Shown: positions 1-7,805 of the stretch, piece after piece | How the letters are laid out: the number at the start of each line of letters is the position of its first letter | Position numbering within the stretch: position 1 is the first letter of the stretch | IMG/VR virus record: IMGVR_UViG_3300022696_000117 | Span: 1 to 64,000 of that record | DNA from: a virus | Length of the DNA: 64,000 nt | Reading direction: 5' to 3' (one strand) | Made by a program: the position numbers and the translations under genes | Notes under the pieces: model-generated | The model's input: the letters and a program-made list of their open reading frames with translations, nothing else | What the model was told of the DNA's origin: nothing | Database searches by the model: none

Positions 1-515
1 TTGCGCCGAATCTTCTCTACCTCTCCCTGGGAGAGATCAACCCGAAAGTCCCCGGCGGTCGGGACCGGCTGGATGTCTACCTCGACCCTGTATCTGTCCG
101 GCAGCTCCGTCACGTCAGGATATTCATTCCGATCAAACATCGTGCCGAGGGTCTGTTCGCGGCTCCGGACGAATCTCGGGTACTCGATGCACAGCTCATT
201 GACGAATTTCTTTCGCTCCTGCATCAGGTCACCGAGCCCCTGCATGAAATCGAAATGTATCTTCGCCGGCATTATCCGATAGGCCGAATTCCAGGGCATG
301 CTGTGCTTGTCCCTGAACTTCTTGATCTTGCCGTTTGAGGTTACGATTTTGGCCAGGGCCTCCTTGGGGAGGAGGTTTTTGGTGTACTTCCCGGCGTCCT
401 TGTCTGCCTTGTTGCGCTCGTTGGTCTCCTGGGTGACCGCCTTGTCGACGATCTTCCCGGTCCAGGTAGACATGTGAACCTGAACGAGCATTGCCTTATT
501 GGTGATGTCGGTCAT
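1..515 (-). CDS. Phage protein of unknown function, C-terminus cut by window edge
   Basis: The frame is open from an ATG at 515 (AAGGAGAAG ribosome site eight bases before it) to the window edge, giving at least 171 residues beginning MTDITNKAMLVQVHMSTWTG. It is rich in Lys, Arg and Glu and has no membrane segment. The opening resembles the DUF3150 family, which in phages and plasmids often sits near MoxR-type AAA+ genes; a MoxR-type gene lies 900 bp upstream in the same operon. That family link is from memory of the N-terminal pattern only, and no function is known. The plus-strand frame at 1-282 is its shadow. Confidence 0.7.
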   Translation of the reverse strand, partial: MTDITNKAMLVQVHMSTWTGKIVDKAVTQETNERNKADKDAGKYTKNLLPKEALAKIVTSNGKIKKFRDKHSMPWNSAYRIMPAKIHFDFMQGLGDLMQERKKFVNELCIEYPRFVRSREQTLGTMFDRNEYPDVTELPDRYRVEVDIQPVPTAGDFRVDLSQGEVEKIRR

Positions 516-537
516 TTTTCTTCTCCTTGGTCTTGGG

Positions 538-840
538 TTATTCTTCCGGGCTTGTGATCAGGCCGTTGTTGATTGCTTTTCTGATAATCTCCCTTCGGTG
601 GACCAACCCATACCGCTTGTCGTCGGCTTCGGACCACCCCGGAAGATCCCTGATGTCAAACATGTGGCTGTCAGAATCAAACATGGCGTCCGGATCTGTC
701 GTGTAGTGGTAGTCCATCCGCTGGCCCTCTTCGTCGTTCTTGTACGTGTGATAAACGCTGGTGTCGTTCTTGTACGTGTGATAAACGCTGGTGCCTGAAA
801 AAACCCAGAACAACTCAGGATCCACCCATTTATAAGGCAT
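538..840 (-). CDS. Small hypothetical protein with an internal tandem duplication
   Basis: This 100-residue protein begins MPYKWVDPELFW; its ATG overlaps the TGA of the upstream gene (TGATG), the usual sign of translational coupling. Residues 16-35 are a perfect duplication of ten residues (TSVYHTYKND twice), encoded by a 30-bp direct tandem repeat. The rest is acidic and aromatic with no recognisable domain. The intact duplication suggests either a recent slippage event that the protein tolerates or an assembly artefact. Confidence 0.6.
   Translation of the reverse strand: MPYKWVDPELFWVFSGTSVYHTYKNDTSVYHTYKNDEEGQRMDYHYTTDPDAMFDSDSHMFDIRDLPGWSEADDKRYGLVHRREIIRKAINNGLITSPEE
734..793. repeat. 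Perfect 2 x 30-bp tandem repeat inside a gene
   Basis: Positions 734-763 and 764-793 are identical. The unit length is a multiple of three, so the frame of the host gene is kept. Confidence 0.9.
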
Positions 841-1181
841 CACAACCTCCCTTTCATTTTGAGGGCGACATGCTTGGCCAGAACCTTCTGGCCCTGCTCG
901 CTCTCTTCGTCAATGTTCATCATTTCCAGCCACTGCCGGGGATGTTTCCTCTCGGAGACCCCGAAAATGGAGGCATACAAATACGGACTGTCTTCGTGGA
1001 GCTTCCTGGCAAAGGCCAGGGTCTCCACATGTCGGTAATAAGTGTGCGGGTCCCGGGCGGTCGGCGCCGGGACGTCGCGGAATAGACTCCGATAATAATC
1101 GTGCGGCCTCCAGCGGCCGGCCTGGTCTTTCTTGCCAAGCCGCCGGTGGGCGCCAGGCGGTAGCCGCTGTGGTTGATACAT
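840..1181 (-). CDS. Small basic hypothetical protein, paralogue of the next gene upstream
   Basis: The 113-residue protein begins MYQPQRLPPGAH. The N-terminal third is Arg-, Pro- and Tyr-rich. The C-terminal half (HVETLAFARKL...LYASIFGV...VLAKHVALKMKG) aligns with the 81-aa protein encoded immediately upstream, notably the ending K-H-V-A-L-K-M-K-G against Q-H-V-A-W-R-M-K-G. No known family. It is translationally coupled to both neighbours by overlapping start and stop codons. Confidence 0.65.
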   Translation of the reverse strand: MYQPQRLPPGAHRRLGKKDQAGRWRPHDYYRSLFRDVPAPTARDPHTYYRHVETLAFARKLHEDSPYLYASIFGVSERKHPRQWLEMMNIDEESEQGQKVLAKHVALKMKGRL

Positions 1182-1426
1182 TATCTGCCTCCTTTCATCC
1201 TCCAGGCGACGTGTTGGGCGAGAATCTGTTTCGCTTCTTCGCCCTCCGGGTCTATGCCGGAGGCTTCTATGAAGAGGTTGGGAAACATGAACGGCTCGAC
1301 ATTGGAATACTTGAACAGGTTTCTTGTCACAGTTTTCATGGAGTGGCAGTTCGCGTATTCATTCATGAGGTGATTGGCTGAGACGTGGAACCTTTCAGCC
1401 AACCTCTGGATCAGCTTCCCGGTCAT
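1181..1426 (-). CDS. Small hypothetical protein, tandem paralogue
   Basis: I chose the ATG at 1426 because it forms an ATGA overlap with the stop of the AAA+ gene; an earlier in-frame start at 1462 would lie inside that gene. The 81-residue product begins MTGKLIQRLAERF and shares its C-terminal pattern (QILAQHVAWRMKGG) with the next gene downstream, so the two look like a duplicated pair. Cotranscription with a MoxR-type ATPase suggests a shared but unknown job. Confidence 0.65.
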   Translation of the reverse strand: MTGKLIQRLAERFHVSANHLMNEYANCHSMKTVTRNLFKYSNVEPFMFPNLFIEASGIDPEGEEAKQILAQHVAWRMKGGR

Positions 1427-2445
1427 TCCTGCACCACCACATCCTTGTGTTTCACGGCCCACTCAATGAAGGCCCGGGTGTTAGTGATATCGCCGTTCTT
1501 CGTGACGGCGTCAGTGACCAGCAGGACCGAGAACTCCTCGGGCATGCGGTTGGCGTATCGAACGATTCGCCCGAAATTCTCCTCGTCGGCCTTGTGGCTC
1601 AGGGCACCACACAGAGCATAAAGGACCGGGATGTTTTCGGACTTGGCCATGTCAGGGACCGGCGCATTGTCCGGGTCCATAATGACCTTGTCGACGTTCG
1701 GCAGGTTTCGGTAGACCTTGAGGAAGCTCAGGAACTCAACGGCGAAGCCTTCGCCGGCGGCTCCTTTGTAGACCTCGAATTCCATGCCCTGGGGGACTCC
1801 GCCGTCCATCGACATCAGATCGCCGACGTTGTGGATCGTTCTCGGGCAGGGGCTGTTGACCAGCTCAAAAGTGGGCTGGAAATCGTGGAGTAAATTCGGC
1901 TTGAACCGCATGCAGGCGATCAGCTCTGTGGGGACGCCCTTCTTTAGTGCCCACACCACCCAATCGTTAAGGTCGGGTTCCAGCTCAACGATGGTCTTGA
2001 ACCTCGACTTTACCGGCTCAAGCATTCCGGTCACACCAGCCTTGTGCTGCTTGCGGTTGGTGGCACCGACGAATGCGACGTGTTCGGAGACCTTTTTCCC
2101 GTTGATCTCACGAGCAAGCAACGGCTGCATAAGCGCTTTCTGAACCGCAGGTTCCGCTTGGCCCACATCGTCAAAGAAGAACGCCGTCAGTTCGGATGCC
2201 TCGATCATCGACAGAAGTTCACCGAAGGGAAGGAATTCAGCCTTGCCATCGACAATGGCCGGCAGTCCCTTGTAGTCGGTGGGGTCGCTGATAACCGGGT
2301 GAGAGATGATGACGTTGGCCCCGACTGCTACGGCAGCCTGCTTTACGATGTCGGTCTTCCCGATGCCCGGGGCCCCCGCTACCAGAACGGGGTACTTGGC
2401 TTTGATGGTTGATTCGAGAAACATTTTCAATTGACTCGGTTTCAT
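1423..2445 (-). CDS. MoxR-family AAA+ ATPase
   Basis: This 340-residue ATPase has Walker A GAPGIGKT at residues 24-31, a Walker B region with FFFDDV near residue 90, and a sensor-1-like stretch VGATNRK near residue 129. That order and spacing fit the MoxR/RavA branch of AAA+ proteins, which remodel or activate partner proteins, often together with a von Willebrand factor A domain protein. No such partner is visible here, although the left edge cuts the operon. The start is supported by an AAGGAGG site. It heads a block of overlapping small genes. Its client is unknown; plausible roles are maturation of a phage enzyme or a replication or takeover step. Confidence 0.85.
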   Translation of the reverse strand: MKPSQLKMFLESTIKAKYPVLVAGAPGIGKTDIVKQAAVAVGANVIISHPVISDPTDYKGLPAIVDGKAEFLPFGELLSMIEASELTAFFFDDVGQAEPAVQKALMQPLLAREINGKKVSEHVAFVGATNRKQHKAGVTGMLEPVKSRFKTIVELEPDLNDWVVWALKKGVPTELIACMRFKPNLLHDFQPTFELVNSPCPRTIHNVGDLMSMDGGVPQGMEFEVYKGAAGEGFAVEFLSFLKVYRNLPNVDKVIMDPDNAPVPDMAKSENIPVLYALCGALSHKADEENFGRIVRYANRMPEEFSVLLVTDAVTKNGDITNTRAFIEWAVKHKDVVVQE

Positions 2446-2474
2446 GTAGTCCTCCTTGGCTTTTTGTTTTTGGG

Positions 2475-2487
2475 TTCCAATTGGGAA
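2475..2487. promoter_or_regulatory. Operator-like palindrome upstream of the AAA+ operon
   Basis: TTCCAATTGGGAA lies 30 bp before the start codon of the MoxR gene. It is one of a family of intergenic sites fitting TWCCC-N4-GGGWAA found before at least seven transcription units in this window; see the copy in the promoter at 26686-26701. Confidence 0.5.
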
Positions 2488-2490
2488 AAA

Positions 2491-3021
2491 TCATGCCGCA
2501 GATCCGGCCAGGTCATTCCAAATTTGTTTGAGATGCCACTCTACGGTTTGCTCTTCGTCTTGGATTTGGAGACTTTCGACTGTCAAGCTGCCAGAGTCAA
2601 ATCTGTTATCCACGCAGTCATCATCGACTCCCTGGATAACGAACTCAACTTTTTTGGTATACAGGTTCCTGTGATATTTGACCCACGAATCATATTGGCG
2701 GTGTTCGTAACCATTCAGAAAGTCTGGAAGCGTTTCACTTAAAAGAAAACTGGCATCGTCAATTACATCTACAATTCTGGTTACAACCTCCTCTTCGTCG
2801 CTACCTTCGGCCGATGGGTCTGGATCGACATGGAAAAAGGTTACATAGGGGCCGTAAAAAGCAATTGATATGGGCTCAAGCGCGAACGCCTTCAGGACAT
2901 TCAGGGTCCCGGCTTCACGCCGGAAGTTTTTCATAACCTGCTCAGTAACATTAAACGCTCCCACGTTGGGGGCACCGGCCATTTCCGGGTTGTCAGGCCG
3001 GCAATAAAATATGCACCACAT
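2491..3021 (-). CDS. Hypothetical protein
   Basis: The 176-residue soluble, acidic protein begins MWCIFYCRPDNPEMAG. A GGGAGGG ribosome site precedes the ATG. I see no known motif. The composition (many Asp and Glu, a central VDPDPSAEG loop) gives no functional hint. It forms its own unit between two operator-like palindromes, so it may be transcribed from its own promoter. Confidence 0.65.
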   Translation of the reverse strand: MWCIFYCRPDNPEMAGAPNVGAFNVTEQVMKNFRREAGTLNVLKAFALEPISIAFYGPYVTFFHVDPDPSAEGSDEEEVVTRIVDVIDDASFLLSETLPDFLNGYEHRQYDSWVKYHRNLYTKKVEFVIQGVDDDCVDNRFDSGSLTVESLQIQDEEQTVEWHLKQIWNDLAGSAA

Positions 3022-3034
3022 AATCCCTCCCTGG

Positions 3035-3049
3035 TTCCCGCTTGGGGAA
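3035..3049. promoter_or_regulatory. Operator-like palindrome before a hypothetical gene
   Basis: TTCCC-GCTTG-GGGAA lies 14 bp upstream of the start at 3021. On the minus strand it is preceded by TTGCGC-CCTGAAC, and the copy at 23394 is preceded by the closely similar TTGTCC-TGAATT, so the conserved element is longer than the palindrome alone. Confidence 0.5.
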
Positions 3050-3076
3050 GTTCAGGGCGCAAAAATGGCCCTGGGT

Positions 3077-3637
3077 TTAAATTTTAAAGGGTAACCTGCT
3101 CACTATCTCAGAAGCTGTCTGGTCTCTTCTGATAGGCTCGGTCTTGAATTCGTATAATTCTCCGTTAAGCTCCGCCAGCATCCATCGACACCAGTCGAGC
3201 GTCAGGCCGAAATGGTCCTTGGCATTCACCGAATCCTCCCGTTCGATCATAACTTTTTTCACCTTTGAGTACCAGCCGGCCTGCTCTGCCCGGCCTCTCG
3301 CGTCCAGACGGTCCAGATATAGGATGGCTACGGCATGCTTGAGTTTTTCTATCACCTTCGGCATCTGTTTCAAGATGGCGTGTTCTGCATTTGAAACTGG
3401 ATGGATACGCAGCTCTGCCGAGACCAGGCTCCTGCTGAACTTGAATCTCAGCTTCTCTTTCGGCTCTCCGATAAAGTCCAGCACCCTAATTGTGATATCG
3501 AAATCCCCGAGTGCTCTGCCTTTGGTCAGAGAGACCCAGGTGAAGCTGTTGAGCTTTTGTATCGCCTCCCTGTTCGGAGTGATGCGATGTGCCACGACTA
3601 AGGCTGTGGCTACTTCCTTGACTCTTTGTGGGTTCAT
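3077..3637 (-). CDS. Hypothetical protein
   Basis: The 186-residue basic protein begins MNPQRVKEVATALVVAH. No transmembrane segment, cysteine cluster or known motif. The C-terminal half alternates helix-like segments (EKLKHAVAILYLDRL, GLTLDWCRWMLAEL). The upstream gene's stop overlaps its start. Function unknown. Confidence 0.65.
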   Translation of the reverse strand: MNPQRVKEVATALVVAHRITPNREAIQKLNSFTWVSLTKGRALGDFDITIRVLDFIGEPKEKLRFKFSRSLVSAELRIHPVSNAEHAILKQMPKVIEKLKHAVAILYLDRLDARGRAEQAGWYSKVKKVMIEREDSVNAKDHFGLTLDWCRWMLAELNGELYEFKTEPIRRDQTASEIVSRLPFKI

Positions 3638-4011
3638 TTGAACAATCCTTCCAGTTGTCTGGCGACGTTCTTTGCCAGGGCAGAATCGCTTGGCCAGGCT
3701 ACCATGATGTTTCCGGTAAGAAGATCCCTTGCTCCGTCATGTCGAGCTATGATCAGCATGGCTCGTTCGTGAACATAATAGGAGTGCCGCCGCAGCTTCA
3801 CGATGTATTTGCCGAACATGAATTCTACATAATCATCCGTGCCGGGCGCAGCCTTCATTTCGACCAAGGACGCCACCAGATATTCGGCCAGCTCATCGGC
3901 AGTTTCCACCACGCCATCAAGAACTATCCTCCCCACCGGCAACCCCATCCTGCGCTTGGCGGAGACATGCGCCACCATCTCATCCGGTGAGTTGTAGACC
4001 GGGTCGGTCAT
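3634..4011 (-). CDS. Hypothetical protein, first of three tandem paralogues
   Basis: The 125-residue protein begins MTDPVYNSPDEMVAH. Its opening (SPDEMVAHVSAKRRMG.P) aligns with the next gene upstream (SPEELADHLIVMWRIGRP) and more loosely with the third (NVDELAIYLLLAARKAEAHG). All three end in a helix that looks like a small assembly or binding motif. No known family. The genes overlap by four bases or more, so they are translated as a set. Confidence 0.65.
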   Translation of the reverse strand: MTDPVYNSPDEMVAHVSAKRRMGLPVGRIVLDGVVETADELAEYLVASLVEMKAAPGTDDYVEFMFGKYIVKLRRHSYYVHERAMLIIARHDGARDLLTGNIMVAWPSDSALAKNVARQLEGLFK

Positions 4012-4307
4012 GAGTCCTCCTTTCCGAACACGTCGCCGAAATGGTTGATTAGGGCCTGGATTGTCCTTTCCCGGGCCTCCTCCAGGGTATGCCCCAACCC
4101 GTATCGCTTATACGTGACCTGGTATCTTGGTGGCCCCAGGTCATTTTTTATGTAAAGATCGAAGTGTATGTATTCGGCTCCGGTCAGCGGCGTAGCATCG
4201 AATTTGATCTCTTTGTACCTGAACCAAGTCTTAACAACCCGCGGCCTCCCGATCCTCCACATCACGATCAGGTGATCGGCCAGCTCTTCAGGGCTTTTGT
4301 AGTTCAT
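4008..4307 (-). CDS. Hypothetical protein, second tandem paralogue
   Basis: I placed the start at 4307 because AGGAGG lies six bases upstream; the longer frame to 4349 begins inside the neighbouring gene with a Gly-rich tail. The product has 99 residues, opens MNYKSPEELADHL and contains an alternating beta-like stretch (YIHFDLYIKNDL, YQVTYKRYG). Related to the genes on both sides. Function unknown. Confidence 0.65.
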   Translation of the reverse strand: MNYKSPEELADHLIVMWRIGRPRVVKTWFRYKEIKFDATPLTGAEYIHFDLYIKNDLGPPRYQVTYKRYGLGHTLEEARERTIQALINHFGDVFGKEDS

Positions 4308-4689
4308 GGCGCCTCCTGTTCCTCTGTTCAGACCTGTACCCCCTGGCATATTTGAAAGCCCATGCGATATCCTTCCTTAGCTTCGCGGCCAGCTCGGCAT
4401 GAAGGTCGGCGTTAGGAAGGCTAAACCTGCTGTACCGTTCTAAACTGTTGTGCTCGCCCCAAGTGGACGCCAAAGAGACAGGGGGCTCTTCGAGCCCGAC
4501 AGGCTTTGGTCTCACCAAGAGATCAAAGGATCTACTTATAGGATGGGGATAGCGCTGTAACATTATTACAACATCTCTGAACCTTACATGCACAAGCCCG
4601 CCGTGCGCCTCCGCCTTCCTGGCAGCCAAAAGCAGGTAGATTGCGAGTTCATCCACATTCTTGAATAAGTTCGGCTTCAGTGTCTCCAT
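4288..4689 (-). CDS. Hypothetical protein, third tandem paralogue
   Basis: The 133-residue basic protein begins METLKPNLFKNVDELA. It overlaps the downstream paralogue by 20 bp and the upstream gene by 41 bp, dense packing typical of phage early operons. The start has a GGAGGAAG site that lies inside the Glu-rich 3' end of the upstream gene. No recognised domain. Confidence 0.6.
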   Translation of the reverse strand: METLKPNLFKNVDELAIYLLLAARKAEAHGGLVHVRFRDVVIMLQRYPHPISRSFDLLVRPKPVGLEEPPVSLASTWGEHNSLERYSRFSLPNADLHAELAAKLRKDIAWAFKYARGYRSEQRNRRRHELQKP

Positions 4690-5230
4690 CTTCTTCCTCC
4701 TCCTCCACGATCACGCCGATATCCACCAGGTAGGCGCGCTCCTCTTTCCACCAATCGTCAATATATTCGGCGGACCCCCTTACTGCCTTGTTCAGAGGCC
4801 GAAGGGCGCCGAGGAAGCGTTCGGCTTCTTTCAGGCCGTCGGAAGCATCGGTAGCATCATCGTCATCCTCTATGGAGTATGCGATAGCCTCCACGTTGAC
4901 GACCTTATCAACGTCGATGGTCGTTGAGTATCCCCGGCCTCGGACTCCATGGTATGAATATCCATCCGGGTAAAACGTGGCGCCCCTACTTCCATCCTGG
5001 TAGATATTCCAGTCGTATCCGTACTCATCCTTGATCCAGTCCTGGATATATTCGATCTCCTGCTCGATGTAATGGTATAAGCTGTTGTAGAAATGCTCCC
5101 ACTCGTCGTCATCCACTTCCGGCCAGAAAGCAGAGTACGATCCATTGTGATATACGTTTCTCCACTCCTCCTCAATCTCCGGGACCAACTCTTCCAGGAT
5201 TTTAAGGCAGGCGATTTGTCTTGCGTTCAT
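4649..5230 (-). CDS. Very acidic hypothetical protein
   Basis: The 193-residue protein begins MNARQIACLKILEEL and is strongly acidic throughout (runs DDDE, EDDDD, EEEEED), with many Tyr and Trp. Such charge could indicate DNA mimicry, as in several phage anti-restriction proteins, but I see no family match and treat this only as an idea. CCAAGGAGG precedes the start. Confidence 0.65.
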   Translation of the reverse strand: MNARQIACLKILEELVPEIEEEWRNVYHNGSYSAFWPEVDDDEWEHFYNSLYHYIEQEIEYIQDWIKDEYGYDWNIYQDGSRGATFYPDGYSYHGVRGRGYSTTIDVDKVVNVEAIAYSIEDDDDATDASDGLKEAERFLGALRPLNKAVRGSAEYIDDWWKEERAYLVDIGVIVEEEEEDGDTEAELIQECG

Positions 5231-5245
5231 GGTTCCTCCTTGGCT

Positions 5246-5530
5246 TCAGCAGAAGATGTATTCAATGGCGCTGTGGACTATATAAACACACGGCTGGCCC
5301 TTGAACTTGGACTTGTGGAAGCTCACCGCATAATCGTCTTTGATGTGGAAGTCGCAGGCTCCGGGCTTGTCCCTTTCGCCACGGTACGAATAGTCCGGGA
5401 ATATCTCTTCCACGTGTGGAGGCTTGACGTATTTTTTGAATGTCTTCCAGGTTATCTCCCGGCTGTTGTCGATCATTTCGTGAAGCGCCTCAACATCCTT
5501 GCATGAGACACAGTTGATTAAATATTTCAT
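5246..5530 (-). CDS. Small hypothetical protein
   Basis: The 94-residue protein begins MKYLINCVSCKDVEAL and has four cysteines (C7, C10, one central, one at the last residue). The early Cys-x2-Cys could bind metal but lacks a clear partner pair. CCAAGGAGG precedes the start, the same leader string used by the next gene downstream. Function unknown. Confidence 0.6.
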   Translation of the reverse strand: MKYLINCVSCKDVEALHEMIDNSREITWKTFKKYVKPPHVEEIFPDYSYRGERDKPGACDFHIKDDYAVSFHKSKFKGQPCVYIVHSAIEYIFC

Positions 5531-5718
5531 GGTTCCTCCTTGGCATTTTTCGGTTATAAATCATCACCACACTATGCTTTTAGCCTTTTCGGAGACGTCC
5601 GGCGGTAGCCGGGCGCCTCGGGAAGGGCTAAATCATGAAGCCCAGTCTTTTCTACTTTTTCGACTTTGGGGATATCTTCTGTCTTAAACGTCATTGTGAG
5701 ATGGCATCTGTCGCCCAT
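5491..5718 (-). CDS. Possible small protein (75 aa), overlapping the next gene
   Basis: From an ATG at 5718 with GGAGG at the right distance, a frame runs 75 codons (MGDRCHLTMTFKTEDIPKVE...) and ends 40 bp inside the next gene. The start region sits directly downstream of the GTTACA repeat cluster, where a transcript should begin. The ribosome site is good but the C-terminal part looks random, so the gene may be real, frameshifted or spurious. Confidence 0.3.
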
Positions 5719-5728
5719 ATTACCTCCA

Positions 5729-5829
5729 GGTTACATCAGGTTACATTTTTACACTGAAAAATGTAACCTATGTTAAGTTAATAACCTCGGGCACTTACGG
5801 CCCGAGGTTACAAAGTTACAAAAGTTACA
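5729..5829. repeat. Cluster of GGTTACA / TGTAACC motifs
   Basis: Copies occur at 5729-5735, 5739-5745, 5762-5768 (inverted), 5806-5812, 5815-5820 and 5824-5829. The same heptamer makes up the much larger array at 17754-18192. Both arrays sit directly upstream of minus-strand operons, so a shared protein probably binds them. Confidence 0.7.
5783..5809 (-). terminator. Stem-loop inside the GTTACA cluster, possible terminator
   Basis: AACCTCGGGC (5783-5792) pairs perfectly with GCCCGAGGTT (5800-5809) around a 7-nt loop. On the minus strand it follows the gene at 5847-6170 and is followed by TTATTAACTT, a weak U tract. It could end that operon or be a dyad bound by protein. Confidence 0.5.
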
Positions 5830-5846
5830 AAAATTTTCGTAGATTT

Positions 5847-6170
5847 TTAGTGGAGCAAATCTCCGGCCCCGATCCGAACGAATTTCTCTTTAAGCTCGGG
5901 GTTGAGGCCCGGGTCGATGCCCTTTATGATGAGGTCGGTTTTCATGTCTTTCAGGTAATCGACGAACTCCTCTGCCGATTCGAACTCGGTCAGATTGACG
6001 TCACCCTCTGCGAACTCCACCACCTGAAGGGCTTCCGGGTTGCACCAGCTCCCATAATACCAGGCGTCCTGCCGGGTATCCACCTGCGCCCACCCTTTCT
6101 TGGTTGAGCAGAGGTTGAAGTCGAACTGGTAGCGGTCGCAGTCCGGGATGAACCAGTGTTGGGTTTTCAT
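5847..6170 (-). CDS. Hypothetical protein
   Basis: The 107-residue protein begins MKTQHWFIPDCDRYQF. It is Trp- and Asp-rich with an N-terminal beta-like half and an acidic helical C-terminus (SAEEFVDYLKDMKTD). GGAGGTGG precedes the ATG, which overlaps the upstream stop. Last gene of the operon led by the clamp. Function unknown. Confidence 0.6.
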   Translation of the reverse strand: MKTQHWFIPDCDRYQFDFNLCSTKKGWAQVDTRQDAWYYGSWCNPEALQVVEFAEGDVNLTEFESAEEFVDYLKDMKTDLIIKGIDPGLNPELKEKFVRIGAGDLLH

Positions 6171-6436
6171 GGCGTTTCCACCTCCCTACCAGGGTAATAG
6201 GCTATGGCTTCACCCTTTTCATCGAAATATTTGATGCTCCAGGTCGGGTGACAGTTGTGCTTACCCTTGCCCATCTTCAGGGTGTTGGTGAACTTCACGT
6301 CCAGATTGCAGGATGAATTCATACCGACGATGGTGCCGGGCTCACCGTCCACCTCCACCATCATCCCGAGCCTGGGAAAGGAGAGCCCCCGGCATCGCTG
6401 GATGTCTTCGATAAACTGCTTTTCTTTTTTGGTCAT
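6167..6436 (-). CDS. Small hypothetical protein, SH3-like
   Basis: The 89-residue protein begins MTKKEKQFIEDIQ. The stretch GMMVEVDGEPGTIVGMNSS...LDVKF looks like the start of a small beta-barrel (SH3 or KOW-like) domain seen in many short phage proteins. Lies between the clamp gene and the operon end. The call rests on pattern only. Confidence 0.55.
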   Translation of the reverse strand: MTKKEKQFIEDIQRCRGLSFPRLGMMVEVDGEPGTIVGMNSSCNLDVKFTNTLKMGKGKHNCHPTWSIKYFDEKGEAIAYYPGREVETP

Positions 6437-6446
6437 GGCGTCTACC

Positions 6447-7598
6447 CTAAACCCGCATCGGCATAACGATCCCCTTGAAGGTCTCGTCGCCGCCGTTTAC
6501 GTGAATGGCATCATCGCTACCCCGACCGAATCCGAGGCAGGTCTTGCCGTTTTTCACGCCGGTCTTGATGGCGTGGATGAGCAGCTCTGCGTCTACGCCG
6601 ATCTCGAACGGTTCGTTCGGGATGCGGCCGTCACATTTGACGTCAGGCTTTTCGAACTCGCCGACGTCGGGGTTTGAGGAACGGAAGTTGATATTCTCCT
6701 CATTGATCGTCATGATCACACCTCGGTATGCTTTGGATCGGACCACAAGAGCCTGTTCCAGGGCCCTTTTCAGGTCGGCGGTGTTTACCTCGACGAAGTC
6801 GGTCCGGCTGAGGTCGTCGACCAGTGAATGGTATGTCGGGAAGTCCGAATCGAACGGCCTGGTGTAGACCGTGATCGGATCGGTGCCGTATTTGGCTCTC
6901 GGCTTGATGCTGAATCGGGACCAGCGCTCATAGGAATGGTCCAGAACCACCGACTCGGCCAGGAGCGCCACCTTTTTCAGGGTGGCCTTTTCGATTAGGA
7001 GCTGATCGTCGGTCAGGATTTCCAGAGGGACCGAATACAGGCAACTCCCGTCGGTGGACACCATTTGATTGTTGGGACCATCGAAATAGCAGGCGTTCGT
7101 GTGGGCCCGGGTGTCTTTCTCTTCTTGATAAAGCCCGGGCGGCATCCACATTTTCAGAACATCCGGCTTGTCGAGGTCCAACATTGTGAAGGTCTGGCCG
7201 ATCTCGGGCACATCCGGGAAGTCTTCGGGCGGCTGGACATGCAGGCCCCTATAGGGGCCGATCGCAAGCGAGACTTCGCGGTACGAGATCGATGTGTCTC
7301 CGATCTCGTCGGGCTTGACGTAGTGAGTCTCGAAATCCAGGCCGAGTTCAATTTCCGGATCTCCGGACTTCTTCAGGATGTCCAGCAGCATCTTCGGGTT
7401 GATGCAGCACCCGTCGTCTGAACCTGTGGCGTCCTTAATTTCTATCGGGACCAAACAGAAATTGGTCATGTCGGACCCGATCACCGCCTCGTGCTTCGCG
7501 GAGATACAGACGCTGTTGGTTACTGCCAGAGAGGTGCTTCCGGCAAACTTCTTGGCGATCTCGACAGCGTTGACGAGATCATTGCGATTGATTCGCAT
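6447..7598 (-). CDS. dnaN: DNA polymerase sliding clamp, beta-subunit (DnaN) homologue
   Basis: The 383-residue length and three-domain layout fit the bacterial beta clamp, a ring that tethers DNA polymerase to DNA. The N-terminus has the family pattern (ND-L-NAVEIAKKFAG), and the C-terminus ends GIVMPMRV, close to the conserved VVMPMRL tail that lines the protein-binding pocket. AAAAGGAG precedes the start. No DNA polymerase or clamp loader is in the window, so the clamp either serves a polymerase encoded elsewhere in the phage or recruits the host enzyme. The gene follows a terminator and a 200-nt structured leader, so it probably has its own promoter. Confidence 0.75.
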   Translation of the reverse strand: MRINRNDLVNAVEIAKKFAGSTSLAVTNSVCISAKHEAVIGSDMTNFCLVPIEIKDATGSDDGCCINPKMLLDILKKSGDPEIELGLDFETHYVKPDEIGDTSISYREVSLAIGPYRGLHVQPPEDFPDVPEIGQTFTMLDLDKPDVLKMWMPPGLYQEEKDTRAHTNACYFDGPNNQMVSTDGSCLYSVPLEILTDDQLLIEKATLKKVALLAESVVLDHSYERWSRFSIKPRAKYGTDPITVYTRPFDSDFPTYHSLVDDLSRTDFVEVNTADLKRALEQALVVRSKAYRGVIMTINEENINFRSSNPDVGEFEKPDVKCDGRIPNEPFEIGVDAELLIHAIKTGVKNGKTCLGFGRGSDDAIHVNGGDETFKGIVMPMRV

Positions 7599-7654
7599 GG
7601 GCTACTCCTTTTGTTTTTTGGGTTATTTTGGATCAGGGTTAAACAGGGTAGGGG

Positions 7655-7800
7655 GAAGAACCTTCGGAGCACAGCTTCAGAGGGAGTTAGCGGGGGCCAG
7701 GGCGACGGCCCCCGCAGCCAAGGAGCACAGCAGTTCGAGGTGAAGGTTCGCCCTCGTGAGCCCCGATTCGAGATCGAGGCTCAAGGCGGCGAGCCTTTGC
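7655..7800 (-). ncRNA. Structured leader RNA upstream of the clamp gene
   Basis: No gene fits here, but several strong helices nest: GAACCTTC (7658-7665) with GAAGGTTC (7742-7749) closes a domain that holds the 9-bp stem GCGGGGGCC (7690-7698) with GGCCCCCGC (7707-7715). A second hairpin pairs 7758-7762 with 7778-7782 and 7764-7767 with 7773-7776, and 7777-7782 can instead pair with 7791-7796. GGAGCACAG occurs twice (7666, 7722). It lies downstream of a minus-strand terminator and before the clamp start. It could be a 5' leader that controls the clamp or a separate small RNA. Confidence 0.45.
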
Positions 7801-7805
7801 GGGTT

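Noticed and set aside
4649-5230. DNA-mimic anti-restriction protein
   Set aside because: High acidity alone is too weak; no similarity to Ocr, ArdA or other known mimics was recognised.
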